In this document: piece after piece, positions 53,393-64,000 of the stretch
How the letters are laid out: each line of letters begins with the position of its first letter
Numbering within the stretch: the stretch's first letter is position 1
Source: Sapria himalayana
Taxonomy: Eukaryota > Streptophyta > Magnoliopsida > Malpighiales > Rafflesiaceae
Assembly: GCA_029783825.1 (NCBI GenBank)
Contig: JAREIK010003088.1
Coordinates: forward strand, 736,084-800,083
Direction of reading: 5' to 3'
Length of the DNA stretch: 64,000 bases
Position numbers and translations under genes: made by a program
The notes under the pieces: generated by a model
Database searches by the model: none
Seen by the model: only the letters and a program-made list of their open reading frames with translations
What the model was told of the DNA's origin: nothing

Positions 53393-54757
53393 ATGCCGCT
53401 TCCATGGAAGAAGAGGAAGAACAATGGCGTCTCGAGGCTTTCTCGTGTTCTCTCGGATTTTCAGACTCCTAAAACGAGGAGTTCTTTCGTAGTGGAGACA
53501 GGTTTTCCTACATCGGTCGTGGACTTGTTTGTGAAGAATCGCAACCGTCTGAAAAAACAGTCGAAAAAGAAAAAGGAAACGAGAGAGATTAGTGAGGTTT
53601 TTGGCGTGAGAATTGAGGCGGAAGATGATGATCGGAATGAGCTTCTCAGCTCCGATCGGACGCATAATGTTGAGAATCCAGATAATCTGAAGAATCGATG
53701 TGCGTCGGTGACCGAAAATCGAAACAGCGATTGTTCGTCAGAGTTATTGAAGAACAGATGCGATGGAATTAGAGATTTGAATGATTTTCCGAAGAATTTC
53801 GATAACAGGTACGAATGTGATCAAGAAAATCGAAGAATCGACAAGCACATGGTGGTGTGTGATTCATCGAACGAGACTTTCTTCTCCGCCGACATGCCTG
53901 TTCCCGTCGACAACACTCTGGAGAATTGGTATCATCGGCGCGAATCGCCGACCGAGAATCCAAGCTGTAAACAGCTAGGGATCGAGGAGTTGTCGATCGC
54001 CGATCGTCGACCGATAGCAATCTCAGGCGAGCCTGGTAATAATAGCGTGTTTAATGCTGTAAAAATCATGGATAATTTCAATGAGCTCCAGAAATCTGTG
54101 ATGTTTGTGGTGATGATGATAGCTTTCACGACGAAGAAGCTTTCAATTGGAACATCTGCATTTCTTCTAATTTTGCTAGGGTTTCTGTGGGGGCGCCTTG
54201 TTCGCACCGTGAGATTTCTCTGCAGCGCGCAAATCTTTACGCGGCCGCTACCGATCAGCACATATTTCTTCTCGAAACCAGAAGAGATTATGAATCGCGA
54301 AGACGATGAAGCAAATGTTACTTCGTCTTGTCCTTTGTTCGAGAAAAACGCAACAATGCAGACGAATCTGGATATCTTCTACTGGTACATGAGATTTGGA
54401 TGCCCAAACATGAATGCGAGAATCGTATGTTGTGATAAGGAGAGCAGCAGGAGCAAGAGAATCAGAAGCAAGATCATTCTGAAATTGATGCCCAAGAAGT
54501 TGCGCGACATAATCAAAGAAAATTTGATCCAACGGCGGGAAACAAATTTTGATCGCAGGGAAGAACAGCACGAAACATACAAAGAAGACGATGAAAATTT
54601 AGGTTCGATCGAGAAAAGAGTGGAGTTCAAAATCATTAACTGTTCGATGTTTGTTATGGTCGTTCTTGCAGGGCTGATTGGAGGGAGGGTTCTTGCGCTC
54701 GCACTCACAGTCGTCTCTGGTTTGATTTCTCCGTTGATCGTTCGCCATTGGAGATGA
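53393..54757 (+). CDS. Plant-specific membrane protein of unknown function, single exon
   Basis: This intronless frame of 454 residues has a start ATG in a clean context. The N-terminus is MPLPWKKRKNNGVSRLSRVL, followed by a TGFPTSVVDLFVKNRNRLKK block and a lysine-rich run. I associate this arrangement with a plant family annotated loosely as ethylene-responsive nuclear protein-like or as uncharacterised. The middle (about 75-235) is polar and poorly conserved. Two hydrophobic regions follow: about 237-270 (MFVVMMIAFTTKKLSIGTSA and LLILLGFLWG) and about 418-448 (MFVMVVLAGLIGGRVLALAL). A basic-acidic segment lies between them. Membrane anchoring is inferred from these segments. No enzymatic motif was seen, and the function is unknown. 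Confidence 0.8.
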   Translation: MPLPWKKRKNNGVSRLSRVLSDFQTPKTRSSFVVETGFPTSVVDLFVKNRNRLKKQSKKKKETREISEVFGVRIEAEDDDRNELLSSDRTHNVENPDNLKNRCASVTENRNSDCSSELLKNRCDGIRDLNDFPKNFDNRYECDQENRRIDKHMVVCDSSNETFFSADMPVPVDNTLENWYHRRESPTENPSCKQLGIEELSIADRRPIAISGEPGNNSVFNAVKIMDNFNELQKSVMFVVMMIAFTTKKLSIGTSAFLLILLGFLWGRLVRTVRFLCSAQIFTRPLPISTYFFSKPEEIMNREDDEANVTSSCPLFEKNATMQTNLDIFYWYMRFGCPNMNARIVCCDKESSRSKRIRSKIILKLMPKKLRDIIKENLIQRRETNFDRREEQHETYKEDDENLGSIEKRVEFKIINCSMFVMVVLAGLIGGRVLALALTVVSGLISPLIVRHWR

Positions 54758-55314
54758 TCCTGGTTTTTTTTCTAGCTCTGCGAAAGCATATCTACTATAA
54801 TTATCGGATATTATAAAAACACTTTTAAATATAGAATTTTATTAAATTAATTTTAAAATATTATTATTGTAAATATTTTATTAATAGTGAATGAGTAAAA
54901 TAATAAAATAATTTATGCATTAATATTTTAGTTGTGTATCCGTAATTGAAATAATGAATTATTTCTTAGGAAGGATGTAATAATTATTTTAAAATAAAAA
55001 TTACAATTTGCATCAAACATATATTTTGCAAATAATTACGTAAATTTTACAATTATATTCATTATATATAATTATCATGACAATAAATATATATAATTTA
55101 CTTTTTTAATTTACATTAAATTAAAATAAAAAATCAAAAAATATATATTTATTATTTTATGATAAATTATGCTTGTACAATTTTAAATTAATTTTATAAT
55201 TATTACTAAAAGATTTAGTGAATATCAATTTAAATTATATATTATAATAAAAATGCACTAATAAACTAATATATATTTACCACAAATATTTGCATACAAC
55301 AAAAAAATTAAAAT
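54758..55314 (+). other. AT-rich spacer after the 53393 gene
   Basis: It contains the presumed 3' untranslated region and AT-rich DNA. Nothing else recognised. Confidence 0.6.
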
Positions 55315-55640
55315 GAGTCATGACTCATGCCAATTGCTGGTGGCCCGGCTTGAGCCGTGCTAATTGCTGGTGGCCCGGCTTGAGCCACGCCAATTGCTAG
55401 CCCAGTTTGACTCGTACCTTGGCAGTTGGGGCAGCACATTTTCACGGACTAATAAATGTCAAGTAATCCGAGGAGCCTGGGGAAGGCAAGTGGCACAGTC
55501 TGATTTGACCATGGTAGTCTCGGCCAGGCACACTCCAGAAGCGTACCTAAAATTGGGTTACGCAGCCAAATACACGGCTCATGATAGGCACAACCTGCAT
55601 GCCAGGCTGGAGGGCACTGTTTGCCATCCTAGTGACCCAT
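55315..55640. repeat. Decayed GC-moderate repeat island with short tandem duplication
   Basis: 'caattgctggtggcccggct' followed by 'tgagcc' is repeated in tandem at about 55331-55392, with a third partial copy to about 55410. The rest reads like the GC-rich family after CpG loss. The 92-codon frame across it has no recognisable protein. Confidence 0.5.
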
Positions 55641-56029
55641 GATAGTGCACAAGTTAGTTTTTTTTTATTTTTACTACATTTTAAAAAAAATCAAGTTTTT
55701 TAGAAAAATAGTAGCCGTTAGATTATTTTTCTTAATGGATAAGAGCCTAACATCCGACCATTATGGGATTTATGGCCAAAAAATAATTAAAAAATAAAAA
55801 AAATAAAAATAAAAAAAATTAAAATCAAGTTTTTAAATTATTTTAAATTGCTATAAATATATATTATTTTAAATTCGTATATCATATGATCTCTAAGATA
55901 GCACACTTTTTATTAACTTCTCTAGTATTTAATATACATTCAAATAGAAGATCAAGACTATCCCCAAATATCATCGAAATAGATATCAAAAGTAGCATGC
56001 AGTACTAACACGTCACATTTTTTTCAAGG

Positions 56030-56260
56030 TATGTCACGGCATGAGTAGATCCAACTCAAGTTTGGTGCATGCTTAAGAACTACTAGCTAGCAGCTAGCCT
56101 AGGGCAAAGGATGCATGTTGGGACTAGGAACCATGCTTGGCATCTAGCCTTAGCTCATGTGTAGCTAGCCCTAGGGTCCATCACGTGGCTTTATATGGTG
56201 CACGACCCACAACCCACTACCCACAAAATGTATTGTACACCACACACCACACCAAGCGAC
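56030..56260. repeat. Decayed GC-moderate repeat island
   Basis: 'gtatgtcacggcatgagtag' and many 'agctagcc' words suggest another degraded member of the island class. No ends found. Confidence 0.35.
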
Positions 56261-56474
56261 ATGGTTACTACATACTAAAAAAATCAATTAAAAAATAAAT
56301 AATTAATAAAAAATATTGTTTTATTTTAAATAACAATTACATAACAATAATTTAAACACAAAAATAATTTTAAAACATAAAAAATATGAACATTACATTA
56401 ATAATGAATATGAAATATATATATATATAACAAAAAATAATTTTTAATATTTATAATACTAATTGACATAAAAT

Positions 56475-56690
56475 GTCAAGTGAGCTGTGTAGCCCAGATA
56501 CAGAACGAGGCATGGCCCGACTGAGTCATGTTGGCCATGTATGACACGATCCAGAACCATGCCTTGACCCAAGTAATGCTAGCCCAAGGCACGGCTCGTG
56601 CCATATAGGGCATGGTCCACCAGCACAGTGATCGTGACTCAAGACCAAATATGAGTTGTGGATCAAAGAAAACTAGGTTACCAGTTTCTA
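56475..56690. repeat. Decayed GC-moderate repeat island
   Basis: 'gaggcatggcccgactgagt' and 'caaggcacggctcgtgcc' resemble the hAT-like family. A possible right end, 'gtgacacatcta', occurs about 80 bp downstream near 56770. Confidence 0.4.
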
Positions 56691-57289
56691 TAACTCACCT
56701 ACACCTGGACTAATTTAACAAATGATAAATTTTTTTTAATTTTTTATTTATACAAATTCATCATATCCATGTGACACATCTAATATTTGATATAATTTTT
56801 ATTATTAAATATATTAAAATGACTTTATATAATATAAGGTCATATAGTAAGCTTTGGATGTTTAGGTGCATTGAGGAACTTAAGACTGGGGTCAAATTAT
56901 TAATATTAATTTGAAATAGTAAAATAATATTTTTGCTCGCCTTTTTTATATAAAATTAAAATAATAACACATACTTAGAATATTATAGAGTTCAAAAAAG
57001 CATTGCAAATGAGCAAAGCAATGAGAGTAAGGGTAATTTTATATTAACATAAAGCAGTGTACCAAAAATTAATTGCTTAATACTTTGGCGCAGCATTTTT
57101 TAAATATTAAAAGCTTGTTCTTTTTTTAAAAATTAATTTTTTTTTCATGATTTGCATACCAAAATATAATCACGCTTTAAAAATCAAAATATGATTTTGA
57201 GAAAACAAAAGGCAGATTCATTTTCAAAATTGCTTTTTGTTTTCAAAAAGTAGTTTCTTGGGGATTTTTTTAAAATTTTTATAAATTTT

Positions 57290-57336
57290 TCTTTCTATGT
57301 ATATATATATACACACACACACACATATATACACAC

Positions 57337-57368
<32 letters not shown>

Positions 57369-57438
57369 CTATACATATAAACATTTTTATATATCAACTT
57401 GTATATTCTATAACTCACACAGAAACACAGAAACACAG

Positions 57439-57472
<34 letters not shown>

Positions 57473-58000
57473 TCATACACATATAAATACTTATATATAT
57501 TTGTGTGTATATAAGTTTACACGATATACATGTATAGATTATGTGTATGTGTGTATGTTTTTGATATATTTTTATAGTTTAAAAAGGGAATCAAAACATA
57601 AATATTTTCATTTTGAAACTACATATTTTTATAAACCTACATATATATAGACACGATATACATGTATAGGTTATATACCTCTCTCTCCCCCTCCCTCGCC
57701 CTCGCCCTCGCCCATGCCCTCGCCCCCTATCACACCCTCTCTTCCACTAATAATACTTGTTTACTATTGTTACATTTAAGCCACTATACCATTTTAAAAT
57801 TTTCATAGCATGTGTGTGTGTGTGTAAATCATTATGTATATATAAATCATTGTGTACATGTGTATATATATATGTATGTAAATCAGTATGCATATATATC
57901 ATAGTGTATGTGTGTGTGTATCTTTTTTTATATCATAATATGTGTGTGTGTTTGTTTGTAAGTGAGTAGGTGTGTGTGTGTGTGTGTATTTGTGTGTGTA

Positions 58001-58036
<36 letters not shown>
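57290..58036. repeat. CA/TG microsatellite cluster with C-rich tract
   Basis: (AC)n occurs near 57310-57370 and 57440-57472, and (TG)n near 57810-57826 and 57968-58034. A C-rich run of 'cctcgc' repeats lies at 57682-57728. Short frames here are repeat artefacts. Confidence 0.9.
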
Positions 58037-58037
<1 letters not shown>

Positions 58038-58169
58038 CAATGCTACATCTGCAAAGTTGGCAGAAACAATATTTTCTAAATTTCTAATTTTCAATGTATC
58101 ATTCTATGTTTTTTAGCATATATGATATTCATATTTTTTAGTTTGCCTCGTGAGCTATGTTTGAATAAA

Positions 58170-58174
58170 GGAAG

Positions 58175-58215
<41 letters not shown>

Positions 58216-58372
58216 TTGAGTGATTGCGTCTACGTGTCTGTGTCTGTGTGTGTGTGATTGTGTGTGTGTGCATGTGTGTGCGCGTGTGCGTGTGTGCACG
58301 CGCGTGTGTGTGTGCATGTGCATGTGTCTGTGTGCATGTGCGTGTGTGTTTGAGTGTGTGCCTACTGTGTGT
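58170..58372. repeat. TG-rich microsatellite
   Basis: (TG)n is interrupted by CG and CA steps over about 200 bp. It gives spurious His-Thr and Cys-Val frames. Confidence 0.95.
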
Positions 58373-59179
58373 GTCACTATGTCTGTGTATTAGTCATTCA
58401 CCTGTGTTAGAGTTAGTGTCAAGCAGACAGCAAACTTTAATGAAGTACTCACAAAATTTTTATGAATCATGAGAGACTCACACATGTTGATATTAGAAAG
58501 TATTGTTTTCACAAGAACCATTGCGATGCCTTCTGGTCATATTGACAGAAATGCAAGGGTTCTAGCACTTTCTTAGACGTTGGAGGATCAAGAAGTTTAC
58601 CCAATTTAATCTACTTATGTTATATTCTTCAAATATCAGTCATTGCACGGTAGGCCTATTTATAGTTAATTAATCCCCTAAATTATTAAATATTAATATA
58701 TGATATTTACAAAATACTGAGTGAAATAATGAGAAATTTATGAATATTGATAATTATAATTTCTTTTATTCGGACAAAGAGACAAATAAAAATATGAATA
58801 AAAAACTTAATAGAAAAATTTATTGAAATATACCTATAGAAAAAACTTAATAAAAACTATTTATGAGTAAAAAAAATCAAACTAATTATGAGTGGCGAGT
58901 TTTAGGTGTAATTAATACATTTGTTCCACAAATAATAATCATAAAAAAATAAATAAAAAATTTTAAAATTATATAAATGAATTAGCATAAATTATACCAA
59001 AATGAGAAATAAGCATAATTAGTGAAAAATCTTCAGAATATGAATAACATAATAAGATATTTTAAATTAAAAAAACTTATAATAATTAATGAATTTAATA
59101 CATACAGTTAAACGATCTTTATTGATTCTAAATAAAAATTAAATAAAAAATTTTAATATTTTCTGAGATTCTTCAATCT

Positions 59180-59214
59180 GTTTGTGTGTGTGTGTGTGTG
59201 TGTGAATTTGTGTG

Positions 59215-59247
<33 letters not shown>

Positions 59248-59411
59248 TTGTGTGTGTGTGTGAGTTTGTGTGTGTGTGTGAGAGAATTTGTAAGTGTGTT
59301 TGTGTGTGAGAGTTTGTATGTGTGTGTGTGAGTGAGAGTTTGTGTGTGTGTGTGTGTGTGAGTTTGTGTGTGTGGGTGTGTGTGTTTGTGTGGGTGTGTG
59401 TGTTTTTATGT

Positions 59412-59443
<32 letters not shown>

Positions 59444-59572
59444 TTGTTTGTTTGTACGCAAGCAAATGTATGGGTATGGGTGTCTTTGTCTTTGTGTGTG
59501 TGTGTGCTGGGTGTTTGTGTGTGTTTGAGTGTGTGTTGTGTGTGTGTGTGTGTGTGTGAGTATATTAGTTAT
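59180..59572. repeat. Long TG-rich microsatellite
   Basis: About 390 bp of 'tgtgtg' with regular 'agttt' and 'tttg' interruptions. It is the largest simple repeat in the window and is not coding. Confidence 0.95.
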
Positions 59573-60194
59573 TCACCTCATGATAATCATACCATATATG
59601 AGTATTTGATAAAAATCATTAGATAATATAATATTTAATATAAAATATTTTGAATTACATTTGATATCACTTTAAATAATAATATCATAATTAATATACT
59701 TATAAGAATTATTAAAGACGAATTCATAAATAACATTTCTTATGTTGATAATACGTGTCACATAACTAGACTAATAATACAAAAATGAAAAAAAAAAATT
59801 TTCTATATTAAAAAAAATAAAACATTTATTAAAATATCTTAAGACGCCTGGTAGACAACAACAATCTTACTTTATATGTTTGTTAACATACATAAAAAAT
59901 AAAAAATTATAAACAAAATATTAGATATCATTAGAATTATACCTCTTTTATATTAGATTCATAAATTCGCTACAAACATATAATATACAACTATTTCAAT
60001 TATACTTAATATATATAATATTAATAATATATTTAGAATATTATAGAGGTAATCCTAATTTTAACACTATATTATTGAGATGATAAATAAAATATATTTA
60101 TATATTATAACACTGTGTATGATAGTTTTAGTAAGCCTCAAAGTATAAACATCAACACTAAATTTAAAAATGATAACTTTTTCTTTTTGCTAGC
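59573..60194. other. AT-rich spacer
   Basis: No gene or definable repeat seen. Confidence 0.6.
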
Positions 60195-60402
60195 TATGAT
60201 TGGCTGACTGATCAATGCCAGCACCCAACCAGCTAGGGTGAGGGGACACAAGCAATGGCCAACACAACCCAACATGATGGACTAAGAAAGGCAAACCTTC
60301 ATGAAGTGTCGAGCCTACCTCTCATGATGGGCCTGATGGGGCCTGATGGGCCACAAAATTTTGGGTTGTGCTGGCCCAACAAGCCCCAATTGACATCTCT
60401 AG
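60195..60402. repeat. Decayed relative of the GC-rich hAT-like MITE
   Basis: It ends 'aattgacatctcta', a close variant of the family's right end, and contains 'gggcctgatggggcctgatg'. The left end is not clear. Confidence 0.45.
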
Positions 60403-60759
60403 TCTAGCCGCTTAAAATATATTAGTAAAATAGACTTTAAATAAACATCTAAAAACAAAATAGTATAACCTATAAAAAATAACAAGCATTTTCATGAAAA
60501 AAAAAAGATAATAAAAATAAAAAATTATTTAGTATAATTAAGTTTAAGATATATGATGAATTATAAGATAAATTACAGAATAAAAAATTGAAAATAATAA
60601 TTATAAGCTAGCTAAGATGTGTAAGAAGAAGAATTGAGATATTGAACAGGCAAAATATATTTAAATTTTAAAATAAAAATAATCAAATCTTAATAAAAAA
60701 TAATAAAAGATAAAAGAAATATATACAATATATTTTCATAATTATTTAAATAAAATCAT

Positions 60760-61096
60760 GAAAGTTACAAATTTTCTTAAGAAAATGAAAGATATAAAAA
60801 TCATGGGGTTGAAAATATTTTTTTTGAAATTTAAAGAATAAAAAGGGAGAAAATAATATAATTGATTAAAAATATATATGATGAATAAAAACAAAATATT
60901 ATAATTTTATTTATAAAAATAAAAAAGGCATTCAAGATTATAATAATTATCAAGATATTAAAGTTACGAGTCATATTATAAAATTTAAAAAAAAATTAAA
61001 GATATATTAAGAAAATTAATCAGAATTTCCAAGAATTTATTTAGGTTTGCATCAGGTTTGTTTATTATAATAATTATCTACTTAGCAAAATAAGTA

Positions 61097-61141
<45 letters not shown>

Positions 61142-61270
61142 AGAAAAACATGCATTATATTTATTAATTTGAAAAAAAAAATATTAAAAACAAATTAATT
61201 TAAAAAATAATTTTAAGTATCTAAGTTTTATATAAGGTAAAGACTAAAAAATTAATAACAACGTATCACA
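60760..61270 (+). pseudogene. Second RTE-type LINE reverse-transcriptase fragment
   Basis: NKKGIQDYNNYQDIKVTSHI near 60925-60985 is the RTE reverse-transcriptase block also seen at about 28300. It is followed by a KKNMHYIY...FEKKN stretch near 61143-61180. A (TA)n run at 61099-61137 splits the two. Stops and shifts are frequent. Confidence 0.65.
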
Positions 61271-61439
61271 TAGTGGGATAAGAAAAAAAAAACTAGAGAT
61301 ATACGTATAAGAAATTAAGAATTAATATAAATTTTAAAATAATTAATTAAGAAAAGACTTGATTAATAATGATAATAATATTTTTATATAATGATATGAA
61401 ATATTTTTTTAAAATATTTTTAAAAATAGTAAAATGTTA

Positions 61440-61680
61440 GGATAAGTAGACCCAACCCATTGGCTAGCACACCTAGCAAGATCCTAAGGTTAGCAATTAA
61501 CATGCCCACTTTGATACAAAACCAACCCAAGCTAGCCGGCCAACCCAAGCTAGCCGACCAACCCAAGCCTGAGCCAAGTTTCATTAGGCCCGACCAAGCA
61601 ACTACAAAACATATACCTAACCCTAACCATAACTCCCCGAGCACAAATTTAATTTGGGCTAACCCTATTGGAAAGAAAAT
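61440..61680. repeat. Short repeat island with tandem CCAACCCAAGCTAGCC words
   Basis: 'caacccaagctagccggc', 'caacccaagctagccgac' and 'caacccaagcctgagcc' occur in tandem at 61521-61575. Minus-strand frames with repeated GWSASLGWPASLGW are repeat products. Confidence 0.6.
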
Positions 61681-61779
61681 GGAAGAAGGTCGATGAAAAA
61701 AATAATAACACTTAAAAAAAATAATTAAAACACTTAAGAATAAAAATTATTAAACACAAATACAATATAGTTATTTATA

Positions 61780-61957
61780 TGTTACAAGATCCCACAAAAA
61801 TCTTAACTACCTTAGACTTAGTCTTTAAATTTTAATTTTGAATTTTGAAAATTCAAAGTTACATTAAATTCTCAATTAACTTAAACCACGTCTTTAACTT
61901 TGAATTTTCAAAATTTAAAATTATTTTTTAAAAAAAATAATAAGTTTATGTTTCAAT
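61780..61957 (-). repeat. Probable 3' LTR of the copia element
   Basis: On the minus strand, a purine-rich tract 'aagggagaa' (plus 61959-61967) is followed by 'tattgaaacataaac', the usual polypurine tract to LTR boundary. The far end is uncertain; 'tgttacaagatc' at 61780 is one candidate. The segment contains inverted 'aactttgaattttcaaaa' words. Confidence 0.45.
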
Positions 61958-64000
61958 ATTCTCCCTTAAACTTGATTTTATTACTCCGAGTAAACTTCTT
62001 TGCCTGGTGAAATCTTCATGCTTGAGAGACTTGGTAAAAATATCAACTAATTGATCATGAGACTTCACATGCTCCAATCCTACATCCTTCTTTGTAATGC
62101 ACTCTCTAATATAATGATAGCAAGTATCAATATGCTTACTTCGATCATGGAAAACTGGGCTCTTGGCCAAAGCTATTGCTAACTTGTTGTCCATAAAAAT
62201 TTTAGTCGGCTCTTGTTGAGGCACCCATAACTCTTTTAATAGATTTCGAAGCCAGATTGCATGACATACATAAGAGGTAATTGCTACATACTCTGCTTCA
62301 CATGTGAAAAGAGTGATAATCGACTGCTTCTTCGATACCCAAGTACAAGCAATGTCTCTCATATAGAATACAAAACCAGTAGTACTCTTACGATCATCTA
62401 TGTCACTACTCCAATTATTATCGCTATAACCAACAAGCTTGAAATTATCACAAATAGAATAATACAAGCCGACGTCTGTAGTACCTTTAATATAACGGCG
62501 AATGATTCTATTTGTTGTCTTTCAATGAGTTGTTGGATTCTCCATATATCTACTAATAACTTCAACAGCATAAAAAATATATGACCTTGTACATGTTAGG
62601 TAGCGTAGACTTCCCACCAAGCTTTTGTAGAGAGTGGGATCCACCTTACTTCCTTTCTCATGCTTAAATAATTTAATTTCAAATTCTATTGACGTGCCAA
62701 CTGTATTAGAGTTATCCATCTTGAACTTCTTAAGTATATCTTTAGCATAGCCTTCTTTGGTGATTAGGATCTCATTTTCTTCTTGTTTAACTTCAATATC
62801 AAGGTAGTAAGACATGAGTCCAATATCAGTCATGTCGAACTCGTTCGTCATTTCTTTATTGAACTTGTCAAACATGTTTGGATTGCTACATGTGAAGATT
62901 AAGTCATCTATATACAAGCATACAATAAAAATATCACTATTTTTAATTTTGATATAGATTTGATGCTCATATGGACACTTGATGAAATTTCTTCCTTGAA
63001 AATATTTGTCAGTACGAGCATTCCAAGCTCATGGAAATTGCTTCAATCCATACAGTACCTTTTTTAACTTAAAGACTTTATCTTCTTCTCCTTTTACTTC
63101 ATAACCTTGTAGTCGCTCAATATAGATTTCTTCTTCAATAATTGCATTTAGGAAGGCAGATTTCACATCTATTTGTTATATCATCCAATTTTTTTGAGTG
63201 GTCAAAGAAATAAAAAAATCTAATAGTTTCTAATCGAACAACTGGAATAAATATCTCATCATAATCAATACCGGCTTGTTGATTGTACCATTTTGTCACT
63301 AATTTTGTCTTGTATCTGTTAACTTCTCATTTAATATTTTTCTTTGTTTTATATACCGATTTCACACCAATTGCCTTATGCCCTTTAAGTAGTGAAGCTA
63401 ATTCTCATATATCATTATTCTTGATTGTATTTATTTCTTCATTCATTACTTGTTTCCAATTCTTGTTTATAATTACTTCTTAAAAGTTCATATATTCACA
63501 GTCGACAAAGAGACAAAAGAGATTAAGATTTTCTTAATTTTTTGTTACCTCATATATTTCTAGTATGCTTCTGAAACATGAAATTCTTTCACTTGAGCTT
63601 TCCTCTTCTTGAATACTCCCAGTAAAATTGATGGGGTAGTTAGCTCATCTTCTGCTTGTTCTAGCGTTGGATGTTCCACATCATTTTCTTCAACATAAGG
63701 GAAGAAGTTGTAGTCTTCATTTTATTATTCTCAATCTCATTCTCCTTTTTCATCGAATATGACATCTCGACTAATGACTATCTTTCCAGTATCAAAATTA
63801 TAAAACTCGTAGCCTTTAGAGTTTGTATCATAACCAATAAAGATATATTTCTGACTATTATCATCCAGCTTGCTTCTTTGCTTATCAGGAACATGCATAT
63901 GAGCTATGCCTCCGAAGACTTTTAGATGAGAAATACTTAACTTTCTTCCCCTCCAAGTTTCTTGTGGTGCTTTCCTCCATACACTTCTTGTTGGAGATCG
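61946..64000 (-). pseudogene. Ty1/copia polyprotein, 3' part, degenerate, continues past the window
   Basis: Reading down the minus strand, the first recognisable block is the integrase end: SHLKVFGGIAHMHVPDKQRS near 63900 and GYDTNSKGYEFYNFDTGKIV near 63810. Reverse transcriptase follows, with DVKSAFLNAIIEEEIYIE near 63150 and the catalytic YIDDL at about 62914-62900, then YLDIEVKQEENEI. RNase H follows with VGYSDNNWSSDIDDRKSTTG near 62430 and CEAEYVAI near 62290, and the frame ends at 61946. A stop replaces a tryptophan codon just after PTTH near 62520, and shifts occur in the 63.0-63.7 kb part. It is the least decayed coding transposon in the window. Confidence 0.85.

Noticed and set aside
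53348..54708. Several antisense and shifted frames over the single-exon gene
   Set aside because: They are shadows of the 454-codon sense frame and have no independent support.

Overview
The window is nuclear DNA from a flowering plant. The evidence is three plant gene families in the same orientation, GT-AG introns, and AT-rich intergenic and intronic DNA packed with LTR, LINE, hAT-like and Mutator-like repeats. I cannot assign a species from sequence alone. No prokaryotic operon, CRISPR array, rRNA or convincing tRNA was seen.

Layout. 1-5.9 kb is decayed LTR-retrotransposon DNA, ending in a recognisable Ty3/gypsy integrase C-terminus with a chromodomain-like tail. 6.3-6.46 kb is a CpG-rich, gene-like patch with a strong splice donor, a candidate non-coding first exon of the next gene. 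6.7-17 kb holds several short inverted-repeat elements with clean target-site duplications, a hAT transposase pseudogene and a broken copia reverse transcriptase. 17.0-48.6 kb is one gene, a complete HEN1 small-RNA 2'-O-methyltransferase of nine coding exons. Its joined reading frame is 2,790 nt (929 codons plus stop), spread over 31.5 kb because the introns are full of repeats: a Mutator-like pair, a GC-rich hAT-like element, an RTE-type LINE that itself carries two insertions, and a tandem array with a unit near 255 bp. 49.5-51.7 kb is a five-exon TDM1/MS5 (POLLENLESS3)-type TPR gene of 467 codons. 53.4-54.8 kb is an intronless 454-codon gene for a plant-specific membrane protein of unknown function. 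54.8-61.4 kb is gene-free, with long TG/CA arrays, decayed GC-rich islands and a second LINE fragment. 61.9-64.0 kb is the 3' part of a copia retrotransposon on the minus strand, running off the window edge.

Functionally, HEN1 methylates the 3' ends of miRNA and siRNA duplexes and so protects them. TDM1-type proteins control exit from meiosis. The third gene has no assigned role. Their adjacency looks like ordinary gene order, not a working unit.

The most unusual material is a GC-rich, hAT-like non-autonomous family. Five copies lie in the first 26 kb, four with clear 8-bp duplications and all with a shared central palindrome. Decayed islands that look like CpG-depleted relatives are scattered through the rest of the window. 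All exon boundaries and repeat calls were made by eye; no database or alignment was run.
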